Source of the DNA: Golubevia sp. BC0850
Taxonomy: Eukaryota > Basidiomycota > Exobasidiomycetes > Golubeviales > Golubeviaceae
Length of the DNA: 64,000 nt
Assembly: GCA_012976225.1 (NCBI GenBank)
Contig: JAAVVG010000010.1
Coordinates: 62,001-126,000, forward strand
Direction: 5' to 3'
Shown here: positions 32,511-43,281 of the stretch, piece after piece
Layout of the letters: every line of letters starts with the position of its first letter
How positions within the stretch are numbered: the stretch's first letter is position 1
The notes under the pieces: model-generated
Seen by the model: the letters and a program-made list of their open reading frames with translations, nothing else
The model's database searches: none
Told to the model about the DNA's origin: nothing
Position numbers and translations under genes: made by a program

Positions 32511-35135
32511 TTACTTGAGGAAAGCAGCAACGTTGGCCTTGACAGTTTCCTTGACTGAAAGAGCGAAGAGAAGATGGAAGGGAATTGAAAGATGGGTCAG
32601 AGGGTAATCTCAAAGAAGTACATGCATCGCTTCAGCAACTAGACTAATTGATACTCACTCTTGCTCTCAATATCCTTGGTCATTTCTCCCTTGGCGATAT
32701 CAGCGAGAAGAGCTTCTTGGTTGGTAGATAGATCATCACGGAATTGAGCTTCCCAGTCTACGATCTTTTCAACTGGAACCTCATCAAGAAGACCGTTGAC
32801 ACCAGCGTAGATGATTGGAATCTGGATCTCAGTGGCTAGAGGGTTGAATTGAGATTGCTTGAGGAGCTCGGTTAGACGAGAACCACGGTTCAATAGGTAA
32901 CGAGTGGAGGCATCGAGATCGGATCCGAATTGGGCAAAGGCAGCCAATTCACGGTATTGAGCGAGGTAGAGCTTGAGGGAACCAGCGACGGACTTGTAGA
33001 CCTTGGTTTGAGCGGCAGATCCGACACGGGAGACGGAAAGACCGACGTTGACGGCTGGTCTGATACCCTTGAAGAAGAGTTCGGATTCGAGGAAAATCTA
33101 GTTGGAAGGGAAGGGGGAAAAGAAGGTTAGACACAAGCAGGAGTTGGCTCTCTCAGGCTACTCCAGCATGAAACCTCAAGAGGTTACGCCTTCTCCAAAT
33201 CTCCCAACTGTTCCATTCGAGGTTTCCTCTGCCTCATGCCCTTTTCCAATCAACCTATGCGTCTCAGTCCTTTCTTTCCTATTCTCCCCACTCCCTTGTC
33301 TCCACCTCTGCCATTCTGCATACTCACTTGTCCATCAGTAATAGAAATAACGTTGGTTGGAATGAAAGCTGTGGAGAGAGAAGGAAAGGAGCAGCTCGTC
33401 AGTCTTGATTCAAGAGAATTGTGAGATTCAAACTTTTTCAGTCCTGTTTCGAACTGACCAGATACATCTCCTCCTTGGGTCTCAATGACTGGGAGAGCAG
33501 TTAGGGAACCTCCACCGTGGGTGTCGTTCATCTTGGCAGCACGTTCGAGTAGACGAGAGTGCAGGTAGAAAACATCTCCTGGGTAAGCCTCACGTCCAGG
33601 AGGACGACGTAGAAGTAGAGACATTTGACGGTAGGCAACAGCCTGCTTGGAAAGATCGTCGTAGATGATCAAGGCGTGCTTTCCGTTGTCTCTGAACCAT
33701 TCTCCGATGGTACATCCAGAGAAAGGAGCTAGATATTGTAAAGGAGCGGCTTCAGAGGCAGTGGCAGCTACGATGATGGTGTACTTCATGGCATCGTTCT
33801 CTTCCAAGGTCTTGACCAGTTGAGCGATGGTAGAACGCTTCTGTCCGACGGCGACGTAGACACAGTATAGCTTCTTGGACTCATCGTTTCCATCGTTCCA
33901 CCTCTTTTGGTTGAGGATAGTGTCGATAGCAATGGCAGTCTTTCCGGTTTGACGATCTCCAATGATAAGCTCACGCTGTCCACGTCCGACTGGAACCATG
34001 GCGTCGATTGGCTTGATTCCGGTTTGCATAGGCTGGTTGACGGAACGACGAGGTAAAATACCTGGAGCTTTGAGGGAAGCACGACGACGTTCGGCGGCTT
34101 CGATTGGTCCCTTTCCATCGATTGGCTCTCCTAGAGCATCTACGACACGTCCGAGCATGTTTGGTCCGACTGGAACATCGACAATCTGTCCGGTACGCTT
34201 GACGGTATCTCCTTCCTTAATAAGACGATCTGAACCGAAGATGGAAACTCCTACGTTGTCGGCGTCCAAGTTCAAGCACATACCACGAACTCCAGAGGAG
34301 AACTCAACCATCTCTTCAGCCATGACGTTACGAAGACCGTAGACACGAGCGATACCATCTCCAATGGCTGGAAAGGTAGAAAGGAAAAGATAGAATAGAA
34401 AGCGCGCGCACGTCAAAGAGGTCAGTAAGTGGAATGGAGAGGTTGTCGGGGAGGCTGGTGCTGGAGAGAGGTTTGAATCTTCTCGTCCTCCCTACTTCCT
34501 CCGCGAAGACTCCTTTGATCTCAAATTGCCCTCTCTTCCTCCTTTCCCATTTGATTTCCATTGCCTGTATCCTGTTATCTAGTATCTCATCGATCGAAAC
34601 TCACTAAGGACACGTCCGGTTTCCTGGACATCAGCATCTGGGGAGGAACCAGAGATTCTGGACTCTAAAATGGAGCTGACTTCAGAGGCAGCTGTGAGAG
34701 GTCAGGGAAAGGGGGTAAAGACGAGAGAATTAAGAAGTGTAATCAGTGAGCTGTTTCAACTCAATTCGAATGGAATTGGGAAGGATAGTGAGGAGCCGAA
34801 GAGGGGAGGAATGAGTCGAAAAAGGAGGAACACTTACCTGGCTTAGCAGTAGCGTAGCTTCTGACAGCACTGGCCACTGAAGGAGCAGCACGAAGAGTCT
34901 GATTGGAGATCAAAGCAGGAATAGAATAGTTAGTTGAAGGAAAGGAACAGACAGAGTAGAGGGAGATCTATTGAGGATCAGCAAGACGGTGGAGCGAGGA
35001 AGAATCTTCCCTTTCGCTCCCATCTTGAATTGAAGTGCAGCAATGAAGAGCTGGTAACTGAAGTTGAAGGAAGTTGAAACTCACTCTTGGTAGAGCGCTT
35101 CTAGCGACTTGGGATGCAGCAGATCTTGCAAGCAT
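32511..35135 (-). CDS. ATP1: mitochondrial F1-ATP synthase subunit alpha
   Basis: Alpha subunit of the F1 catalytic hexamer. Starts at ATG 35135 with a mitochondrial presequence ([17 protein letters not shown]) and ends at 32511 with [10 protein letters not shown]. At least seven exons; the largest (about 34366-33463) contains the Walker A loop [16 protein letters not shown], the conserved [16 protein letters not shown], and the alpha signature [18 protein letters not shown]. Later exons carry [33 protein letters not shown] with the conserved catalytic-site Arg, and the C-terminal helical domain ([37 protein letters not shown]). Length and order match the family over its whole span. Confidence 0.97.
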
Positions 35136-35638
35136 TATGAGTTGTGAGGAAGAGGAGGAGGGTGGGAAGGTTAGAAAGTGGCTGGAGCGAAGAAGAGCAG
35201 TATTGAAGGTCGACACGTGGCTATGTGGCTAGCGCTGGCCTCTTTCAAGTCATGTCGAATTGTTTGGGACCTCCGAGATGGCCTGTTCAGCTGATAGAAA
35301 TATCAAACTATACCCAAGCTCCATAAAATCTCGAGAGGTGAAGGAGAGTAGGCCTCTTGAGGACAGTCTCGCTGTCTCTCCCCTTCTTCTGTCAGACTTT
35401 CACCAGCGACTGCCAAAGATTGATAAAGTGTCTCAGTACCATCTGAACAACATCTTCTTTGGGGGTTAGACGAAGTCTCACCCGACCGGGTGATGAACGG
35501 GTGAACTCCAGGCACTACTCTCCCTTGCCAACTTTTCAACTCATCCGAGAGCTCGAAACGTCTTATTCTTCCTCCAACCTCATCCCCTCTCCCTCTCCGT
35601 TTTCTATTTCTCACCTCAACATCTATTACCAGGAAGAT
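35136..35638. promoter_or_regulatory. divergent promoter of ATP1 and an F-box gene
   Basis: About 500 bases between two divergent start codons. The F-box frame is open upstream of its ATG but lacks similarity. No specific binding site is claimed. Confidence 0.4.
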
Positions 35639-37345
35639 ATGACAATTTCACCGTCAATCATCAAAGCCAAAGTCGATCCAGCATCTCTCCCGCCAGAAGT
35701 ATTCCAATATCTCTCTCTCTACTCCTCAACCGAGGCTCTCATCAACTCAACTCTGGTCAAGAAAAGCTGGAGAGACCTTCTCTCAGGCTCGACTCAATGG
35801 AGAGCTCTAGATCTATCTCAGTTTCAAGTGTCATCATCTAGGATCCTTCAACTTATTCAGCTCTTCACCGACAGATCGGGATGCAAGGTAGAAAATTTGA
35901 GGTTAGAGTTAACAGACTGCTTTGGATCCAGAGATGCACTTCCCACTGTTTTAAGGTCAGTCATAGATATCTTGAAACTCTCGCGAGACTGGGTCAAGCA
36001 TGTCGAATTGACTCTGGAGACTGGAGTGAATGGAATTAGTCTTGTCCTATGGGTCTTAAGATCTTTGGCCGTATTTGAGAAGTCAAGTTTCGTCAAGATC
36101 AAAGCAAACCTACCTTTCTCAGCGACATCAGAATCTTCAAATCCTGAAGAAAGAAAGCGTAAAGTCGCCCTCCAATCCTTATCGCAATTCTTCTACAGCC
36201 ACTCTTCCGTTTCTTCTCCTAGCGACGAGTCTTTACAACTTCTCGTAGAATTGACCCAATTCGCAAGAGGTGATCTGACCACCTTTGAATGCTCCGATCT
36301 CTCCTCTTTAACTCTACCTATTTCCGAAGGAAGATTGGTGGAAGAGTTACGAGGTTCGGTCTACGATTTACAAAAGTTGGGGTTCAAAGGGCAAGTCAAC
36401 ACTTCCAGTCTCGAAGGCATCAGTGAACTTATCATCTCTGCTTCTAGTCAAAATCTTAAAAGCTTGCTAATTTCAGTCAATCACGTCGAGAACTATGATT
36501 CCGAATTCCAATTCAAGATTCCAGAAGAACTGGGAGTGGTTAATTTGAGAGAGGTGGAGTTGGATTCGACCAACATGAGAATAAATTGGGATGCTTCTTT
36601 GATGGAGTGGTTGGGAAAAGTAGAGATACTCAAGCTCAAGGGCTCCAGCGCGGGAATTCCATTTGGTTGGGTAGAAGCGTATCTTAAAGGAGACACCCCT
36701 GGACTCAGATCTCTCCGTCTAACTTCCATTAATTCAGAACGTTCTGATGTTCTGCCTTCGAACTTCAATCTCCCACTTCTTCAACATTTAAGTGTAAGTG
36801 ATCTGATGCTAGGAGGATCTGAAGACACCTCAAAGTTTCTCAATTCCTTCCACTGTCCCAAGCTAGAGTCGCTGAGCTTGATCAAAGTCGACGGTCCATC
36901 TTCAATTGGCATCTTCATCAAAAACTGTCCTATGATCAAGAGGATCAACTACTCTCCTATGGTTCCGAGTAGTTCCCAAGTCGAAGAAGAAGGGGGTATT
37001 TCCAAAGATTTAACCAGTTGCAGTTGGAGGTTCCTCGAGGAATTAAGATTGGACATCTACCCTTTTCCGATCCGAATGGTCTCTGAATTGAAGGAAAGAA
37101 CTCATTTTCAAAACCTGAAGAGTCTCGAAGTTTCAAACTTTTCGTTCGAAGATCACGCCTCTGGGCTGGTGGAACTTATGATGAGAAGAAGGACGTGGGG
37201 CTTGTTGGAAGTTCTTCTGCCCGGAACTCTCTTCGGCGAGATCGAGGAGCTGAAAGAGCTAATGGAAGAAAATTGGACAGAGGAAGAGGGGTCTGAGATG
37301 AGAATTCGTGTTACAAATCAACCTGGAAAAATATGGTGGGTCTAA
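35639..37345 (+). CDS. F-box protein with LRR-like repeats
   Basis: A single uninterrupted exon of 568 residues from ATG 35639 (MTISPSIIKAKVDP). The F-box is near the N-terminus: ASLPPEVFQYLSLYSS, then EALINSTLVKKSWRDLLSG and QWRALDLSQF. The remainder has leucine-spaced segments (NLRLELTD, HVELTLETG, KVEILKLKG, LRSLRLTS, LLQHLSVSD, KLESLSLIK, NLKSLEVSN). It is the only clearly intact long member of the F-box family in the window, and its layout (F-box, about 450 residues of LRR-like sequence, Glu-rich C-terminus) resembles what the decayed copy at 21.7-24.5 kb would have encoded. A well-formed GTGAGT...TTTCAG intron lies just after the stop, in the 3' untranslated region. Predicted SCF substrate adaptor; target unknown. 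Confidence 0.85.
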   Translation: MTISPSIIKAKVDPASLPPEVFQYLSLYSSTEALINSTLVKKSWRDLLSGSTQWRALDLSQFQVSSSRILQLIQLFTDRSGCKVENLRLELTDCFGSRDALPTVLRSVIDILKLSRDWVKHVELTLETGVNGISLVLWVLRSLAVFEKSSFVKIKANLPFSATSESSNPEERKRKVALQSLSQFFYSHSSVSSPSDESLQLLVELTQFARGDLTTFECSDLSSLTLPISEGRLVEELRGSVYDLQKLGFKGQVNTSSLEGISELIISASSQNLKSLLISVNHVENYDSEFQFKIPEELGVVNLREVELDSTNMRINWDASLMEWLGKVEILKLKGSSAGIPFGWVEAYLKGDTPGLRSLRLTSINSERSDVLPSNFNLPLLQHLSVSDLMLGGSEDTSKFLNSFHCPKLESLSLIKVDGPSSIGIFIKNCPMIKRINYSPMVPSSSQVEEEGGISKDLTSCSWRFLEELRLDIYPFPIRMVSELKERTHFQNLKSLEVSNFSFEDHASGLVELMMRRRTWGLLEVLLPGTLFGEIEELKELMEENWTEEEGSEMRIRVTNQPGKIWWV

Positions 37346-38415
37346 GGGAAAACGGTGAGTACTCTGCTCCTCAGCTATCTGTCCTTCTTTGTACTCAGCG
37401 GAAAACTACTGATATCTGAACTTTTTGATGTGAATTTCAGGACATGCTGTAGCAGATTCATCCTACAAGAGAGTGGCCTGTTGACGCTCTTGGAATGTCT
37501 TGTTGGGAATCTTAATCGGGGTCAACCTTCCTGAAATGGTATCTTTATAGTCGTTCTATGAGAAGAAGTGTTCTGAAAGGGTGACTGTTGCCTCTGAGGT
37601 CAAAATGGAGGCAGTTTAATCTCAAGCACACCACTTCAAAACGCATGCTTAAACGGAACGGATTCAACCCAGCCATTCCCACAGCCAAAATTGGGTACGA
37701 CACCGATACGGCTTCAAGAAACATTAAAATTCTTCCTCAGGCATGAAGCTGGCATCTGCTTGTCGCCGTTTGCAATCAGCAAGCAGCCCTTTTTCTTCTT
37801 CACCCCTGTTTTCACTCGAACTCTGATCCACTCTTCTGTCTTGAGTCTCCTGGACCGAAGGCCCTATCAGAGATACCCTTTCTTTACCTTCTCCAAACTT
37901 GCGCTTGACTAAGAGAAAAGCCGAGTCACTGACCTCTTGACTTCTTTGGCAGAAGATCTTCTCAATTGCTATTACCTCCTTGTGACAGACCTTTCAGGCC
38001 ACTCTCTCGATCCTCCAGTTGGATCAGAAAATAAGGGCGACATAAATTCTACCCTCCAGAAGAAAAAGACGGGAATCCAAAACGTATGATTACAAAAAAG
38101 ATGAGAATGAAAATGAAAACAAGAAGGAGACGATTTATTGTGAGAAATGTTGGGTGCAAAACGGATCAGACGATATAGCATGGCATGGGGGAAATAGTCG
38201 TATATGCGTGATTTAAAGCTGAAGCAGTGGTTGATATAATCAGGGGGGCGAAGGAAGATAAAACAGAGAGTGAGAGATTGGGATGGGGATTTACATTTAA
38301 AACTATATGAAGGGGCCAAAAAGGAAGAGAATAAAAAAAGCGTTGAAGAAGAGGGAGAGCTTTGGTGCGAGAGAGGTGCTTCATGTGCTTCATGTGTCGA
38401 AGAAGTTGGAGGCGT
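37346..38415. other. convergent intergenic region with a 3' UTR intron
   Basis: About 1.07 kb between facing genes. A probable spliced intron at 37355-37440 begins 9 bases after the F-box stop codon. I see no gene in the rest. Confidence 0.5.
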
Positions 38416-41400
38416 CTACGTCTGACGTCTATCCTCTTCCTCGATTTCCTTCTCCAATCGAGCCAGCTCTGCATCTTCTTCCGCAGGAGCAGATGCACCA
38501 TTCAAAGTGACTTCATCTCCTGGAAGATCTTCCTCCGGAGCAGATGGTTGTGGAGGAGCACTCGGTCTCGGAGCCATTCCATCAGAAGCGTAAGAAGGTA
38601 GAAGAGAGGTTGGAGAATTTGGAATCAGACTTAGAGGAACGCCATCCTTGTCCAAAGGAACTGAACCACCATCAGCTTCAGCTTCGATGAACTCTCTATC
38701 CATGTCTCCGGCTTCTCTTTGCTTCTCCTTCTTTCGAGCTAGACGAGAAGACTCGTCTTTGAGACCTGCTTGATTGTTGGAAGGAACGAGCGGGGAGATT
38801 CCAGGGTTTCCTTCTTCTTCTCGTTCGGACTCTTCATCGCCGACAGGTGGGGCTGAAGGTGCGGCCACAGATCTTGAAGTTGAGGCAGGGCCAGAGCTTG
38901 ATCTTCCTAGAGAATCCTGAGTTGAAGGTTGAGAGGTAGATTGACTGCTTGGAGGCCACGAAGATTGATAAGGCTGGTCGAATTGAGAATAAACCTTTCC
39001 GTCTTCTCCTCTGCTTGCAGTTCTGGAAAGTAAAGTCGGGTCGAACTGAGTTTCCAGAAACCTGGGAGGTTCAGGTAGATTGTTTGAAGAAGAAGAAGAA
39101 GATTGAGAAGAGGAGACTGGGATTTCTCTTGCCTTTTCATTTGAAGAGGTGAAGACTTGTCTAGATCGAGAAGTAGAACTTGAAGATTGCTCCCTTCCAT
39201 CTACAATTGGAGGTAGGATTTCGAACCCATCTTGATCCGTTGTGGCTTGATCCATGTCTGTCGGAGCTGAAGGTCTTGCAGGAGCATAGCTCGGAGCGGA
39301 AGTACTTGCTCTTCTGGAAGGTCCTGAATTGCTCTCCTCTGTAGGATCCTCATGAGAGGGTCCAAAGACAACAGGGTTCGATGGAGCTGAACGACCGGCT
39401 GCCAGAGCTCCTAAAATGGCTTTGTCGTCTGTGGCTACGTGAGCACCAGCACCTCCGACATGAGCTGCACTATGAAGTGGTGGAAGTGAAGAAGAACTAG
39501 CGACATGACTATATCCTTGATCCGAACCATTCCTGCTCATAAGAGTGATAGCAGCTCTGATGTCTGCGGGTATTCCATCTCCATCACCGTTCAGATCCGC
39601 TTCGGCTCTTCGCAAAGCTTCCTTCTCCTCAGAAGCGTTCAACCCGGAGCTTCCATTGGCAGAAGAGTTGAATCCGGAAGAGTTGCCTTGCAAATCAGAC
39701 GTTTCTCCAGCTCTTGGTCTTGTGAAGTTGATGTGTTGAGGATGAGGAGGTGGAGGTGCTATTCTCTCTTCCATTGAGGTCCTACGAGATTGTGAAGGAG
39801 AGTCTTCAGGAATGCTTGATCTCGTTCGAGTGTCCCGGCCAGATATGTAGGCTGGCGGTAGAGCTGTGCTCTCTGGACCGTCTCCAACCATCTCAGCTGC
39901 AGAGAGATCCGAAGCGTCCAATCTACTTCCTGTGTTTGGGTTGATTGAAGTAGCAGGAGGGTTGGATCCCAGCCTATCTGAACTGGTGGTTGAAATGTTT
40001 GAATTATCTAGAGAATTAGAAGGCGTGGCTTCGTCTGATCTTGAAGTGTTAAATTGAGGTTGAGCTGGTAGAGGTTCTGGAGCATCGATTCTTGCTGCAG
40101 CGGCAGCTGATCGCCTAGGAGTTCTTCTACTGGAGTTGCCGATAACAGGAACTCTAATCCATCTTGTAGCATTGACAATTCTATTCTCTCTTCCCGTGGA
40201 TCTTGAACTTGCAGGTCTGGCACTTTCATTCGATCTTCTTCCCTCCAATCCAGAACCACTTCCATTGACGTTGGAACCAGCATCCACCAGCATCTCATCA
40301 TCACCGTCTCTGGCTCTTAGATTTGCTTGGATCCTAGTCTTCATGTCTTCTTCCTCTTCAGCTGCTAGAGCCGCGGCGCCAACTGCAGCTCGTCTCCTTC
40401 TCCTCAGTCTCCATTTCCCTAACATTGAATTTTGAGCTTCTCTCTCCCTATCCTTCAGTTCTTGAGTGACTTTCAAAGGTTTCGGGTTTCTTGTTCTTGA
40501 AGAGGAGGAAGGGGAACCAGGAGGATTTGAATTTGAAGAGTTTCCAGCAGTGCTTCGGTTTCCACTTGCATTGGTAGATCTTCTTTCTCTGATTCCATTT
40601 TCTCCTCTTCTACCTGCACTGCTTCTTGAGACTCCACTCGCGCTTACGATAGCGCTACCATCTACTCGATTTCCCAATTCTTCAACTCCATCTTGTTCCC
40701 CTTCCAACTCATCATCGATTTCCTTTTCACTTTCTCCTTCCACCACATTCTTCTTCTTGAAATCGAAAGCACTTGAGACTTTGTTCCACATCTTCTGCCG
40801 CTGTCTCTTCGATTTCAAATTCTTCTCCAATCGGTCTTGAACCATTCTTTCGATTGCTGCTTCATCGTCATCTTCGTCCAGACCTAGGAACAATTCGTCG
40901 TTCTTTCGATCTCGTAAAAAGACTGCTGCTCCTATAATGAGTACGATGAAGATGGCCTGTTGAGATGAGAGGAAAGGGCAATCGAGAGAGAGGAAGAACT
41001 ACGGTCAGATTCCATCATTTGAGGCATACAGTCACGAGTATGAGAGGTTTTCGACCTTTCCTCTCCAAAGCCTAGCTCTGATAAGCGAAAGAAAGTCGCG
41101 CGCAGGTGGAAGGCAACACGTAGGGGAAGTCGAAGCACCTTCGCAACTTCCCCACCTTTCCTCCACCCTTCCAGCTCCACCCTCATTCCAAAGTACATCT
41201 CTTAATTTTTCAGCTGGAATCAATTGATCTCCACCATCAGAGACTGGCGCGCGACTCAATTTCCCAAGGGTACTGGAGGGGAGGAAGGTGGATTTAGACG
41301 GGGTCTAGATCATCCGACCATCATCACCCTTCGATGCCCTCTGATCAACTCTCAAATGATGTACCGGATTCGATTCTCCAACTGAAATTGAATGATGTTT

Positions 41401-42325
41401 CCAATTCCTATTGGAGTTGAGAGAGCCAAATTTGTGTCCTTCCCATTACGAGAGACCATCCCGTCATCCTACAACCACCAATCTCCGTTCAGTTCCCTTG
41501 CATCTCTTATTTCTTCTAAGTCTCCCATTTCAGGATCTAAACACTCACCAAGAAGATACTGATTATAATGATGGCCTTCTTTGCGAACCAAACACTTCTA
41601 TCTGGTGGTGACCAAGTAGAAGCCAACCCACTCTGATACCCTGCAGCAGCTGGAAGGAAATGATGTACCCCTCCCATCGCGATTCCCAACCCAGAAGTGA
41701 CAGTAGCTGGATTCAAAGTGTTTGAACCATTGGAGTTGATTGCTACAAGATTGAGACCTCGTTTGATTGGAAGTTGAGACTTGGGCGGCTGAATTTCAGG
41801 TAAGGATTGTCTTCTACTAGAACTTGCACTACTTGCTATCTGATCTAATTCTTCCCTTGAAAGTTCTGAATCTTGAGATCTGATTGAATTTGGAAGTTGA
41901 TCGTCTACTTGAAATTGATCAGAAGTGAGATCTAGATTCTCCTTCTCCTCCTGCAACAAACTCGAATGATGCGATTTTAGAACCCCTTCTAATTGAGGTT
42001 TAGATCTTCTTAATGACTTGAGTTCTTCTCGTGATTTCTTTGGTTGAAGGATTTCTTTCTGTTTACCCTTTGAATTGGAAGAGAAAGAAGAGAAATGTTG
42101 ATTTGATGGAACCACAGCAGCTGAAGCTGAAGCTGCTCCCCAAGATGGATGAGAAATCAGAATTGAAGAAACTAGAATTCCAGCTGCTAATGGATTGGAA
42201 GTTGATGATTGATTTGGAATCTTTCGTTTCCGTTTGGGTTTGTTCATCTTTGTAGAGAGCGAATTATTCATGGATTGAGTTGAGGTTTGATGGGGGAATT
42301 TAAATCCCTCTCGAAGGCTCTTCAT
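38416..42325 (-). CDS. single-pass membrane protein with PY motifs, putative Rsp5/Nedd4 adaptor
   Basis: Two exons, 42325-41549 and 40956-38416, join in frame to about 1105 residues; the 592-base intron splits the membrane helix (KKAIIIISIFL joined to AIFIVLIIGAAVFLRDRK). The first ATG at 42325 is used; ATGs at 42271 and 42247 are alternatives, the last giving a basic start followed by a weak hydrophobic stretch (NPLAAGILVSSILIS) that might be a signal sequence. The roughly 825-residue part after the helix is largely disordered, Ser/Pro/Glu-rich, with basic RLRRRRRAAVGAAAL and two motifs recognised by WW domains of Rsp5-type ubiquitin ligases: PPAY (in STALPPAYISG) and LPSY (in TSLLPSYASDG). 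It ends in a short acidic coiled-coil (LARLEKEIEEEDRRQT). Topology and PY motifs recall yeast Rsp5 adaptors such as Ssh4, Rcr1 and Bsd2, without sequence homology that I can see. Confidence 0.65.
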
Positions 42326-43281
42326 CTTCGATTCAAGGCTCTTGGAAGCTTTCTCTTTGATCTCTCCCTCTGACCTTCTTGACGATCTTGAATGCTTGAA
42401 GTTTCACTTGCAATTTCAGAAGAGAATGAGAATTGGTGTGGGAGGGAGTGAGGAGAAATGGAAGCAGAGGCGGAATATCTCCCTAACCCGATGGCACACT
42501 GCGTTACTATTTCCGTATCCGAGTTTCTTTTTCTTATCAAGAAGCAACATTCAAAAGCGCTTTATTCTCACTAGCTGATTCCAATTGGTCGTGATTTCAC
42601 GTTTCCAAAATCAAAAAGAGGGACGGACGAGTGCGTACATAGAGGGGGGGGCAGCAGGCTGGGTATTCTCCTCCTTCGCTCTCCCTCCAGCTCGCATGCC
42701 TCACGGAGTTTGGACTTTATGGAATAGTTTTTCTTTCTTCTTGAAGGCAAGGGACCCGGGAATTAAATTACTCCTGGTGGTGTTGAGAGAGTGGCGCGAG
42801 CTCTAACTTAGAGTCGCAGGTTCAGGCGGCAGGGAAACGGACCAGCAGATAGCAATTGGAACAAATTTACCTTTCCAAGCAAAAGCTTACTCCAAGTCTT
42901 TGAATACCATCTATACAGCAGGAGGAGTGAAAAGAGATGGATTCCCACAAAATGGGTGAGAGAACGCAGCCCATGAGATTCAGAGCTCCAAACGGCCCTC
43001 TGCCGTCGAAAGTCAGCTTTTCTTTCCTGTGGCCTTTCTCAAATGGGAAAGAAAGGTAAAGGCAGTTGTTATATGTCATCTTTGAAGATTTTTGTCGAAA
43101 TGGATAGGTCAGAGGCCAATAAGTTAGAAGAGGCAGCCGAAGAGGTGGAGCGAGGAGATTTTTTGAACCTCATCTCCTTTCCTTCCCTTCGCAATCTCAA
43201 TTCCAAAGAAAACGACCATAAATCTGCCATAAATTAATCAAATCAACTCGGTAACACACTCAATTTCTTAATCTTTCAGGG
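42326..43281. other. divergent intergenic region
   Basis: About 950 bases between divergent genes. A G8 run occurs near 42645. A short plus-strand frame at 43043-43237 has no recognisable similarity. A TTTCAG directly before the MscS ATG suggests a 5' untranslated intron there. Confidence 0.4.
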
